This document shows, in pieces, positions 31,223 to 38,804 of a stretch of DNA of 46,056 bases. The DNA comes from a virus, in IMG/VR virus record IMGVR_UViG_3300028398_000003, positions 1-46,056 of that record; one strand, given 5' to 3'. Each line of letters opens with the position of its first letter. Within the stretch, counting starts at the first letter, position 1. The translations under genes and the position numbers were made by a program. The notes under the pieces are model-generated. The model did no database searches, had not been told where the DNA came from, and saw only the letters and a list, made by a program, of their open reading frames with translations.

Positions 31223-31351
31223 TTGAGCAAAATAAAAGATTTTGACACTAACATAGGGTGTACCTACTATCATGATTGTTGGGGTTGCAATTACTACTCT
31301 GACTGTGCAAAGAAAATATTAAAAATGATATGCTTAAGCAGATTAAACTAA
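31223..31351 (+). CDS. 42-aa Cys-rich small ORF
   Basis: TTG start eight bases after AGGAG. The peptide contains CTYYHDCWGCNYYSDC, four cysteines in 16 residues, which could be a small metal- or disulfide-stabilised protein. It is the only plausible gene in the 445-bp gap 31149-31593, which otherwise shows only AT-rich DNA and the recombination junction. Uncertain. Confidence 0.4.
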   Translation: MSKIKDFDTNIGCTYYHDCWGCNYYSDCAKKILKMICLSRLN

Positions 31352-31508
31352 TATGTAACTCATATGACGCTGACTAAGCACATTGTCAAACAAGCTATAT
31401 TTAAGGAGAAGTGACGATAGCGTAACATAGAAGTTTAAAAGGCTTATATAGCTTGTTTAAGTGATAAGTGATAAAGGTTTAATACACTATAATTTAGAAA
31501 TTTAATTC

Positions 31509-31589
31509 TTTACCTGCTGTGATTGTGCATTTATTAGAGAGCTTTATAAGGATTTTAAGATTATTAATTCTAAAGAGGTTGAATATACT
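31509..31589 (+). pseudogene. Recombination junction: DUF1353 scrap fused to a dam 3' fragment
   Basis: 31509-31520 (TTTACCTGCTGT) matches the DUF1353 gene at 26947-26958, and with the next bases still reads SLPAVIVH, so it comes from a DUF1353 allele. 31521-31589 is a perfect 69-bp copy of dam (29041-29109). The switch lies in the shared GATTGTGCAT. The last 63 bases of dam are missing from this copy. Confidence 0.85.
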
Positions 31590-31593
31590 ATTG

Positions 31594-32157
31594 ATGAAGT
31601 TTACAACAAAGATTGAGGGAATAGATGAAGTTCTATCTCTCCTAGATAAAAAAACTTTAAACAAAGTAGTTAATAGAACTGCTAATGATGAGGGGAGAAG
31701 ATTTAACACTTATATGGCTAAAAATATTCGTAAAGAATATAACATTAAAAGCTCTGATATTAAAAGTAAAGTGAAAATTAGAAAAGCAAGTGGAGATGAG
31801 AATAGTTTTATCATGACTATCTCATCTCCACGATTGGATTTAACAGAGTTTATATCTTCTGTAAAGACAAAGAGAATTACTGTTAATAGGAGGGGTAAAA
31901 GGCATAGAGCTACAAGAAGAGTAGTAAGAGTAAAAGTAAAGAGAGGTAAAGCCAAAGAGCTTAAAGGGGCTTTTTATGTTCATGGGTCACTCTTTAAACG
32001 TAAAGGGAAAAGTAGAATGCCTATTAAAAAGTTATCAACTATTTCTGTTACGGATATGTTTAGAAAAGATATTGTAGAAGATGGATTTAAAAAAGTAGAA
32101 GAGAGTTATCCTAAGAGTTTAGAGAGAAATTTAAACTTTTATCTCTCAAAAAAATAG
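31594..32157 (+). CDS. Z: Minor tail protein Z-like
   Basis: 187 aa, true start MKFTTKIEGIDEVLSLLDKK at 31594; upstream codons in the same frame are dam remnant. It fits the phage minor tail protein Z (GPZ) family: N-terminal helices, very basic middle (RGKRHRATRRVVRVKVKRGK) and C-terminal SLERNLNFYLSKK. It lies just before the packaging region, away from the other tail genes. Its original ribosome site was inside dam; AGAGG in the dam fragment may serve now. Confidence 0.75.
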   Translation: MKFTTKIEGIDEVLSLLDKKTLNKVVNRTANDEGRRFNTYMAKNIRKEYNIKSSDIKSKVKIRKASGDENSFIMTISSPRLDLTEFISSVKTKRITVNRRGKRHRATRRVVRVKVKRGKAKELKGAFYVHGSLFKRKGKSRMPIKKLSTISVTDMFRKDIVEDGFKKVEESYPKSLERNLNFYLSKK

Positions 32158-32242
32158 TTTTTTTCCAAGGTACTTCTAGGGCTTTGGGAATACGGGTCAG
32201 GAAATGAACCCCATAATCTGACAATTTTTCATCTTTTTTTGG

Positions 32243-32348
32243 ATGGCACATTTTTTAGTTGAAAATACTAACAGTTCCCACAGCTTAGGCTTTGAGTCGA
32301 TGGCACATTTTTATGTGCCATGGCACATTTTTAATTTATGGCACACTT
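32243..32348 (+). repeat. cos: Terminase-binding (cosB-like) repeats
   Basis: ATGGCACATTTTT at 32243-32255, 32300-32312 and 32320-32332, plus ATGGCACACTT at 32338-32348. An inverted copy creates the 16-bp palindrome ATGTGCCATGGCACAT (32313-32328). Located just before the Nu1-like gene, as lambda cosB R sites are. The nick site (cosN) probably lies in 32160-32240, but I cannot place it. The 32158-32359 gap has no gene. Confidence 0.65.
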
Positions 32349-32359
32349 AAGGAGCTATT

Positions 32360-32917
32360 ATGGAATTATTAACACAAGTAGAGATTTTAAAGGAGCTGAA
32401 TAGTTATTCTAAAACTTTAATAACTCGTTCATCTTTGGGTAAAAGAGTTAAGAGAGGTCAGATTAAATTTTATTATAAAGACAATACTAAAAAGAAGTTT
32501 TATAAGCTTGATGAAGTTGCTAGAGTTTATGGAATAAAAATTAATGAAATTGAGTCTTCTACTCCTACGAATATAAAGAAAGATGAAGATTTATTTAATC
32601 CTGAAAACTTAGGAGAACTAAATAAATTACTGAAAGAAGCAGATACTCCAATGATAAAAGTTTCTGTTATTGATACTTTTTGGGCAGGGAAAATAAAAGA
32701 GCTAAAGTATAAAGAGAATAGCAGAGAACTGATACCAATGCATGAAGCCTTGGGTGTTATTCAAATCGCTATAACGAATTTTAAAACAAAGATGTATGAA
32801 ATCCCTCATCAATTAAAAGCACAGTTCCCTGATGCAAGTGATGTTATGATTGATGAACTACATCTTAAAATAGATAAAGCATTTTATGAGTTCTCTAAAG
32901 CTTCAATACAGCAGTAA
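32360..32917 (+). CDS. Terminase small subunit (Nu1-like)
   Basis: 185 aa. N-terminal MELLTQVEILKELNSYSKTL is a short winged-helix/MerR-like DNA-binding start as in Nu1-type subunits. The middle is helical with a Lys/Glu-rich dimerisation region, and the gene directly precedes and overlaps the large subunit by 32 bases. It should bind the repeats immediately upstream and recruit the large subunit to cos. ATG behind AAGGAG. Confidence 0.78.
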   Translation: MELLTQVEILKELNSYSKTLITRSSLGKRVKRGQIKFYYKDNTKKKFYKLDEVARVYGIKINEIESSTPTNIKKDEDLFNPENLGELNKLLKEADTPMIKVSVIDTFWAGKIKELKYKENSRELIPMHEALGVIQIAITNFKTKMYEIPHQLKAQFPDASDVMIDELHLKIDKAFYEFSKASIQQ

Positions 32918-34715
32918 ACAAGCCCTAGAGCTTCTCTTATCATTACAAGGATTATCTAAACCCAAATCAAAATTAACAGGTTCGCAGTGGGCTGATGAGT
33001 ATTATCATCTCTCTCCTGAATCTTCCTCCTCTCCTGGTAAATGGACAACACTACCATATCAAACAGAAATTCTTGATGTTATGTGTGATACACAGAGCAA
33101 ACAAGTGACTTTTAAAAAGTCTGCTCGTGTTGGTTACAATAAGATGTTAAATGCTTGTATTGGCTATTTTATACACCAAGACCCATGCTCTATCCTCTTT
33201 GCACAACCAACCGATGATGAAGCCTTTGGTATCTCTGAAGATGAGATTGACCCTATGATTAGGGATAATGAAGTCATAAAAGAATTAGTTGAACGTCCTC
33301 GTGTAGATGGTCGTGTTAAAAAGGCAAAGACTGCTAAAAAGTTTTACCCTGGGGGCATCTTGGAAATGATAGGGGCATTCTCTCCAAAAAACTTTAGGCG
33401 TAGGACTGTTAGGGCATTTATTGCAGATGAAGTTGATGGGTGGAATATTGGTGCTGGTAACGAGGGGGACCAGTTATCTTTAGGGAAAAAAAGAACTAAC
33501 GATTTTTGGAATAGAAAAAATATTGTAGGTTCAACACCTAAACTTAAAGATACCTCACGGATAGATGCAGAGTTTAAAAATGGTGACCAAAGGTATTATC
33601 ATGTTCCATGTCCTCATTGTACTCACATGCACCCTTTCGAGTTCGACAACTTCTCTTTTGAGCGTGATAAAGATGGCGAATATGTAGAGGGTTCTGCTGT
33701 TTTCTCTTGCCCCGAGTGTGGTTCTCTTATAGAGGAGAAACATAAACGTCAAATGATAGAAAAAGGTAGATGGGTAGCCAAAAAGCCTTTTAGGGGTCAT
33801 GCTTCTTTCTTTATTTGGTCAGCTTACTCATACTCTGCTAACTCTGATTGGGGTTCTATTGCTAAAGAGTACTTGGAGACTGAAACAGATAAATTAAAGC
33901 TTCAACCGTTTATCAATACCGTTCTAGGAGAGGTTTACGATGAAAAGCCTGTAGAAGTTGATACTACAGGACTTATGAATAGAAGAGAGGTTTACGGCTC
34001 TGTTGTGCCTAAAGATGTTTTGTTCTTAACATGTTCAGTCGATACTCAAAACAATAGATTAGAGTATGATGTGAGTGGTTGGGGAAAAGATGAAGAGCAG
34101 TGGAGTATTGACCGTGGTGTAATCTTTTCAGACCCAAAACTAGATAGTACCTGGGAAACGCTAGATGACATCTTGATGAATAGAGAATACAAACATCCAG
34201 CAGGTAAAATGAAGATATATGCCACAGCGATTGATTATGGTGGAGCAAGGGGTAAATATGTGGCTAAATACTGTAAACCAAGGTTCAATAAACGAATATA
34301 TATGATAAAAGGTTCAAAGTCTCATACAGCCCCTATTGTTACCCATAGAGATGCCTCTAAAAACAAATATAACACACAGTTTTTTACTTTAAATGTAAAT
34401 GATTTAAAAACTTTGGTAGCTGATGGACTTGAGCAAGAGCAAAAAGGGGCTGGGTATTATCATTTTCCTAAAACAGATAAGTTTGATGATGATTTTTTCA
34501 AGCAGTTATTATCAGAAGAAAAGAAAAACGGAAAATGGATTAAAAAATATAGAGGCATAAGAAACGAAGCATGGGATTTAAAAGTTTATCAGCTTGGATT
34601 GCTTGAGGTACTGATTGATGACTATAAAAAGATTTGTAATAGAAATGAACCTATTGTTATTGGTAAAAAGAGAAGAGTTCGTAGTAGGGTTATTAGTGGG
34701 GGAATTAAGAGATAA
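32886..34715 (+). CDS. A: Terminase large subunit (lambda gpA family)
   Basis: A 609-aa packaging motor and cos nuclease of the lambda gpA family. It has the deviant Walker A KSARVGYNK (78-86; lambda has KSARVGYSK), Walker B IADEVDGW near 180, zinc finger CPHC/CPEC (about 240-283), and CSVDTQNNRLEYDVSGWG near 385 starting the nuclease domain. This supports packaging by cohesive-end cleavage instead of headful cutting. Confidence 0.93.
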   Translation: MSSLKLQYSSKQALELLLSLQGLSKPKSKLTGSQWADEYYHLSPESSSSPGKWTTLPYQTEILDVMCDTQSKQVTFKKSARVGYNKMLNACIGYFIHQDPCSILFAQPTDDEAFGISEDEIDPMIRDNEVIKELVERPRVDGRVKKAKTAKKFYPGGILEMIGAFSPKNFRRRTVRAFIADEVDGWNIGAGNEGDQLSLGKKRTNDFWNRKNIVGSTPKLKDTSRIDAEFKNGDQRYYHVPCPHCTHMHPFEFDNFSFERDKDGEYVEGSAVFSCPECGSLIEEKHKRQMIEKGRWVAKKPFRGHASFFIWSAYSYSANSDWGSIAKEYLETETDKLKLQPFINTVLGEVYDEKPVEVDTTGLMNRREVYGSVVPKDVLFLTCSVDTQNNRLEYDVSGWGKDEEQWSIDRGVIFSDPKLDSTWETLDDILMNREYKHPAGKMKIYATAIDYGGARGKYVAKYCKPRFNKRIYMIKGSKSHTAPIVTHRDASKNKYNTQFFTLNVNDLKTLVADGLEQEQKGAGYYHFPKTDKFDDDFFKQLLSEEKKNGKWIKKYRGIRNEAWDLKVYQLGLLEVLIDDYKKICNRNEPIVIGKKRRVRSRVISGGIKR

Positions 34716-34775
34716 AATTCAATTATTAATAGAAAAATGTTATCATGATACTTCAATTAAAAAAAAGGAAAAACG

Positions 34776-35087
34776 ATGAAAAATTTATTACTTGTAGTAA
34801 TAATGGGCTTAGTTATGATGGGTTGTTCAGACCCCAAAGAGGATATTTTAGGAAAATGGAAAAGTACTGATGCGAAAATGGAGCTTTTCAAAGATGGAAC
34901 AGTCTCTATAGAGAAAAAAGGAACACCGTTTAGTGGAACATACACCATTCTTGAAGAAAACCGAATCAAGATGACCATTGTTGCAATGGGCATGGAGATG
35001 ACAAGAGTAGCTTCTTTTAAGCTGTCGGACACAGAACTACTTTTAACTTCTGAAGATGATGGTAAAGTAACCACATATAATCGTTAA
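34776..35087 (+). CDS. Lipoprotein moron between terminase and portal
   Basis: 103 aa, MKNLLLVVIMGLVMMGCSDP, with lipobox Cys at about 17. The mature domain (GKWKSTDAKMELFKDGTVSIEKKGTPFSGTYTI) is a small beta-barrel-like fold common in bacterial lipoproteins. It has its own AAGGAAAA ribosome site and 60-bp AT-rich upstream region, so it is probably a moron expressed apart from head genes. Superinfection exclusion or lysogenic conversion at the cell envelope is possible. Confidence 0.78.
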   Translation: MKNLLLVVIMGLVMMGCSDPKEDILGKWKSTDAKMELFKDGTVSIEKKGTPFSGTYTILEENRIKMTIVAMGMEMTRVASFKLSDTELLLTSEDDGKVTTYNR

Positions 35088-35109
35088 AAAATCAAAAAAA
35101 GGAAAAACA

Positions 35110-35352
35110 GTGAGAAAAACATTTGTAATAATTGTGGCTATTTTAGCTCTAGGCTCTTCTCTCCATGCTAAAGCGAAATATTGTAAAGACTTCCCCACGC
35201 AATCGGCTGCTCAAAAATATTTTAAATCTAAACAACCAGGTTGGAAAAGACTTGATGGTGATAAAGATGGTGAAGCTTGTGAGTGCCTAAAAGGTGGAAG
35301 TGGTTATGGTAAAAGTTCTTGTACTCGATGGCGTAAGAAATATAACAAATAA
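35110..35352 (+). CDS. Secreted Excalibur-domain protein
   Basis: 80 aa, GTG start behind AAGGAAAA. Signal peptide residues 1-20 (cleavage after SSLHA), then an Excalibur calcium-binding domain (24-60): YCKDFPTQSAAQKYF and the hallmark LDGDKDGEACE. Such domains accompany extracellular nucleases or stand alone in secreted proteins. Unusual within a phage head operon; grouped with the lipoprotein as an accessory secreted module. Confidence 0.82.
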   Translation: MRKTFVIIVAILALGSSLHAKAKYCKDFPTQSAAQKYFKSKQPGWKRLDGDKDGEACECLKGGSGYGKSSCTRWRKKYNK

Positions 35353-35542
35353 TGAAAATTACATTAGGGCTTTTGGTACTTATACCATCAGTTCTATCTA
35401 CATCATCTTTCATAAACAAAGAAAACTGCTTGAACTTCAATCTAAATTTTTAAATTATCCCGAAACTTACAAAACCATTGGCGATGCCATTCGTAGATGT
35501 CAAATCATCAAGAAAGAAACTCAAAAGAAAGATAGGGAGTAA
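35352..35542 (+). CDS. Small exported protein, frame broken or -1 frameshifted
   Basis: ATG overlaps the Excalibur stop (TAATG). The zero frame gives 33 residues, MKITLGLLVLIPSVLSTSSF..., a signal peptide, then TAA at 35451. The stop follows A AAT TTT (35444-35450), a canonical -1 slippery heptamer in phase. A -1 slip continues as LNYPETYKTIGDAIRRC... to 35542, total 63 aa with two Cys. Either programmed frameshifting or a one-base loss in a T-run. Confidence 0.5.
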
Positions 35543-35554
35543 TAATACCCCCTC

Positions 35555-35623
35555 TCCTAACCACTTAGCATAACAGGGGTTATCCTAACCACTTAGCATA
35601 ACAGGGGTTATCCTAACCCCTTA
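35555..35623 (+). repeat. 28-bp tandem repeat (2.4 copies) with hairpin
   Basis: Units 35555-35582 and 35583-35610 are identical; a partial third starts at 35611. Each contains GCATAACAGGGGTTAT, whose reverse complement is at 14662-14677. AGGGGTTA (35603-35610) and TAACCCCT (35614-35621) form a hairpin with a TCC loop. In the 200-bp gap before the gpW-like gene; possible terminator or protein site. Confidence 0.7.
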
Positions 35624-35639
35624 GTAGAACACCCATTTT

Positions 35640-35690
35640 AAAAACCTCTTATTTTAAAAAACTTCTTATTTTAAAAAAACTCCTTATTAA
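35640..35690 (+). repeat. AT-rich short tandem repeat
   Basis: Three imperfect copies of about 18 bp on the theme CTTCTTATTTTAAAAAA follow each other. Together with the 28-bp repeats they fill the gap 35543-35743, which holds no gene. Confidence 0.55.
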
Positions 35691-35743
35691 CTTAAATTTT
35701 AAAAACTGTTAAAGTTAGATTTAAATTAATAAAGGAGAGAGCC

Positions 35744-36001
35744 ATGGAAGATGTCGATTACTTAAATTTAACACTTGCTAAAAGACTTATTAATGTGCGT
35801 AGAGCCATTGATAAAGCTGAAACGGCTCAATCCTACAAGGTAAACAATCGTGAAGCCGAGAGAGCCAACCTAGCTACACTTTACGCTAGAGAACAACAAC
35901 TTCTTAAAAAAATTTCAAAATATGGAACTGACTATGTAGAGGGTGCAAAAAAAAGCACTCGAACTCCGTTTAAAATGGTAGGTACAGATGTCAAATTTTA
36001 A
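35744..36001 (+). CDS. W: Head-tail connector gpW-like
   Basis: 85 aa, lambda gpW family: N-terminal helix LAKRLINVRRAIDKAETAQS, central helix with REAERANLATLYAREQQLLKKI, basic C-terminus. In lambda gpW joins the portal to complete the DNA-filled head. It overlaps the portal gene by 14 bases, as expected. ATG behind AAAGGAGAG. Confidence 0.8.
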   Translation: MEDVDYLNLTLAKRLINVRRAIDKAETAQSYKVNNREAERANLATLYAREQQLLKKISKYGTDYVEGAKKSTRTPFKMVGTDVKF

Positions 36002-37520
36002 AATAACTCCCAATTTAATTGATAAAACCATTTCGTTTTTTTCTCCTCAAAGAGGATTGCTAAGACTAAAACATAAAGCACAAATGTTTAAGCTTCAAGA
36101 GCTTGGCTATGTAGGTGCTTCAAAGTCTCGTAAAGCTACAAGAGGGTGGGATGTATTTGGTGGCTCATCTGATACCGATGATTTACCATACTTACAAACA
36201 CTTCGTGAAAGAAGCCGTGACCGTTATCGTAATGACGGACTCATCACTGGAGCTATCAATACAAAAGTAGTGTCGGTGGTTGGTACTGGTCTTACCGTAC
36301 AAAGTCAAGTTGATTTTGAATATTTGGGGATTAGTGAAGAGGAAGCTATTCGTTGGGAGCAAGATGCAGAACGAGAATTTAATTTTGTCGCTAAGTCAAA
36401 AAATTGTGATGCTTCACGAACCCAAGATTTTTATGATATGCAAACAACTGTACTTCTCTCAATGTTTATTAGTGGAGATGTATTTGCCTTATTGCCAAAG
36501 TTAAAGAGAAAAGGCACATTGTATCAGACAACTATAGCACTTATAGAGGCTGATAGAGTATGTAATGAAAATGACCAAATAGATAGTGTTGATGTTGCTG
36601 GAGGTATTGTTGTTAATGAACTGAATGAGCCTGTTGAGTACCACATCTTAAAGGCTCACCCTTATGGATTAGACTATGCACAAAAAGAGTGGATAAAAGT
36701 ACCTGCATATGGTAAGGAGAGTGGCAGATTAAATGTTATTCATCTCTTTAAAAAAACACGACCAGAGCAAAGAAGAGGTGTGCCTATTCTTGCACCTGTA
36801 CTAGAGAAGCTAAAACAGCTAGATGACTATACCAACGCAGAGCTAACGGCTGCTCTTATCTCTGGTCTCTTTAATGTTTTTCTAAAAACAGATGAAGATG
36901 CACCTGAAGAGGATGAGGGAGATTTAAATTTAACAACAGGAGGGGTTTCTAGGCTCTATAAAGGAGAAAGTATTGATATTGCCAATCCTACACGCCCAAA
37001 TCCTGCGTATGACCCATTTACAAGGGCTATCTTACGCCAAGTAGCAATTGGGCTTGATATGCCGTTTGAGATAATGATTAAACATTTTGAATCCTCCTAT
37101 ACGGCTGCACGAGCCTCTTTTTTGGAAGCTTGGAGAATATACAAACAAGATAGAGCCAAAATAGCTAAAAATTTCTGTCAACCTTTTTATGAAGCGATTA
37201 TTGAAGAGGCAGTTCTAATGGGACGACTTGATGCACCAGGGTTTATGGAAGACCCATTTGTTAGAGCCTCTTATCTTGGCTCAACTTGGTCTGGACCCTC
37301 TGCTGGACAGATAAATGAAAAAGTAGAAACAGAAGCAGCAGAAAATCGTGTAGAAGCTGGTTTCTCAACTGCCGAGTTAGAAGCAGCAAATATCAATGGT
37401 ACAGATTATGAGACAAACATGAGACGTAAAAAACAAGAGAACAAACTTATGATAGATGCGACACCTGAAGAACTGAGAGGTTCTAAAAAGTGGAAAAAGG
37501 AGAAAAAACAAATTGCCTAA
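35988..37520 (+). CDS. B: Portal protein (lambda gpB family)
   Basis: A 510-aa lambda-type portal. SRDRYRNDGLITGAINTKVVSVVGTGL (partly 65-90) is the usual N-terminal signature, followed by WEQDAEREF, KTRPEQRRGVPILAP near 260 and the C-terminal YTAARASFLEAWRIYKQDR near 370. It forms the dodecameric DNA gate. The protease gene overlaps its end by eight bases. Confidence 0.92.
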   Translation: MSNFKITPNLIDKTISFFSPQRGLLRLKHKAQMFKLQELGYVGASKSRKATRGWDVFGGSSDTDDLPYLQTLRERSRDRYRNDGLITGAINTKVVSVVGTGLTVQSQVDFEYLGISEEEAIRWEQDAEREFNFVAKSKNCDASRTQDFYDMQTTVLLSMFISGDVFALLPKLKRKGTLYQTTIALIEADRVCNENDQIDSVDVAGGIVVNELNEPVEYHILKAHPYGLDYAQKEWIKVPAYGKESGRLNVIHLFKKTRPEQRRGVPILAPVLEKLKQLDDYTNAELTAALISGLFNVFLKTDEDAPEEDEGDLNLTTGGVSRLYKGESIDIANPTRPNPAYDPFTRAILRQVAIGLDMPFEIMIKHFESSYTAARASFLEAWRIYKQDRAKIAKNFCQPFYEAIIEEAVLMGRLDAPGFMEDPFVRASYLGSTWSGPSAGQINEKVETEAAENRVEAGFSTAELEAANINGTDYETNMRRKKQENKLMIDATPEELRGSKKWKKEKKQIA

Positions 37521-38460
37521 AAGAAAAATTGATGCAAAACAGAATCTAAATTTTAATGTTCATCTTGGAACTGATGCGATTAATGCAGATAAAAAAACCG
37601 TCTCATTCATACTAAGCGATGAGACAATTGTTGGTAGAGGTTGGTATGACATGAAGTTACTTCATGGGGAAAACAATATTGACTTAGAACGAGAAAATAT
37701 TTTAAAAGTCTTCTATAACCATGACAGTAAAGCATTGCCCATTGGTAAATGGGAAAATTTAAGAGTAGAAGGTAAAAAACTTAAAGCAGATGCTGTTTTT
37801 GATACTGAAGATGAGTTTGCCATGAAGATTTTTGGAAAGCTTGAGAGAGGATTTTTAGAGTCTATTAGCGTTGGTGTCTCTCTTCTAAAATACGACATAA
37901 AGCAAAGAGACAAACAAAATGATTTAATCGTCGCTAAAAAGTGGGAGATATTTGAAGCATCTGTTGTAAATATTCCTGCTATTCCAAACGCAAAGGTAGG
38001 TTTAGAATTTGAAAATGAAAATAATAACAAGGAGAATAAGAGTATGACATTAGAAGAGTTAAGAAAAAATCATCCTGATTTATATAGTGAGGTGTTTAAT
38101 CTTGGAGTAGATAAAGAGGGTGCAAGAGTAAAAGCTATTGATAAAATTTTGAAGCCTGAATTAGCACATTATTTTACCGAACTTAAGTTTGATGGTGAAA
38201 GTACAGCAGAGCAGATTGAACTTGCTCAATATAGAAAGCTTGAAGAACTTTCTAAAGAGGAAAAAGAGAATCTAAATCTCCAAAAAGAAAAAATTGATAA
38301 TGATGGAATCTCTCTTGGTAATCAAGTCTTAGATATGGGGCTGGGTGGAAATATTGATAATAGTGATGATGCTAAAAAAATAGCAGCTGAAAAACTTCAA
38401 GATGAGGAAGATGAAAAAGCATTTTTTAGTGGGGTAAGTGGGGTAAAAAGAGATGGTTAG
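37513..38460 (+). CDS. Prohead protease fused to scaffold
   Basis: 315 aa, TTG start inside the portal end behind GGAG. Residues 1-165 resemble HK97-type prohead proteases: GWYDMKLLHGE, KVFYNHDSKALPIGKW, the FLESISVGV strand, and EASVVNIPAIPNAKVGL. Lambda itself uses an unrelated S49-type protease, so this is a module swap. The acidic helical C-terminal 150 residues fit a scaffold role. Confidence 0.82.
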   Translation: MPKRKIDAKQNLNFNVHLGTDAINADKKTVSFILSDETIVGRGWYDMKLLHGENNIDLERENILKVFYNHDSKALPIGKWENLRVEGKKLKADAVFDTEDEFAMKIFGKLERGFLESISVGVSLLKYDIKQRDKQNDLIVAKKWEIFEASVVNIPAIPNAKVGLEFENENNNKENKSMTLEELRKNHPDLYSEVFNLGVDKEGARVKAIDKILKPELAHYFTELKFDGESTAEQIELAQYRKLEELSKEEKENLNLQKEKIDNDGISLGNQVLDMGLGGNIDNSDDAKKIAAEKLQDEEDEKAFFSGVSGVKRDG

Positions 38461-38803
38461 AGAAACATATGAACCTGATAATTTGATTGCTGGAGATGAG
38501 TTTCCTTTTTATGCAAAACATAGAACCATTAAGCAGAGTGAAACACCATTGCTTAGAGGAACTGTTCTTGGAAAAGATGCTGATAACAAGTTTCTTGTTT
38601 CTGTTGCAGATGCAACAGATGGAAGCGAAGAACCAAGAGTTATTTTAGGTCAAGACATTGATGCAAGTGCAGGAGATGTTGAAGCATTGGTTTATGAAGC
38701 AGGTGTATTCAACGCTCGTTCTATGACTTTTGGTGATGGTCACACAGCACAAAGCGTTCAGTTTGAACCTTTTATGCAAAATATTAAAATAGTAGGAGCG
38801 TAA
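38453..38803 (+). CDS. Head decoration protein (lambda gpD-like)
   Basis: 116 aa. LIAGDEFPFYAKHRTIKQSE, GTVLGKDADNKF and VYEAGVFNARSMTFGDGH match the gpD decoration fold that trims capsid three-fold sites and stabilises full heads. It overlaps the protease by eight bases and is followed directly by the capsid gene. Confidence 0.87.
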   Translation: MVRETYEPDNLIAGDEFPFYAKHRTIKQSETPLLRGTVLGKDADNKFLVSVADATDGSEEPRVILGQDIDASAGDVEALVYEAGVFNARSMTFGDGHTAQSVQFEPFMQNIKIVGA

Positions 38804-38804
38804 T

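Noticed and set aside
31519-31593. N-terminal extension of the gpZ-like protein
   Set aside because: These codons are the out-of-frame dam duplicate; the family start is MKFTTKIEG at 31594.
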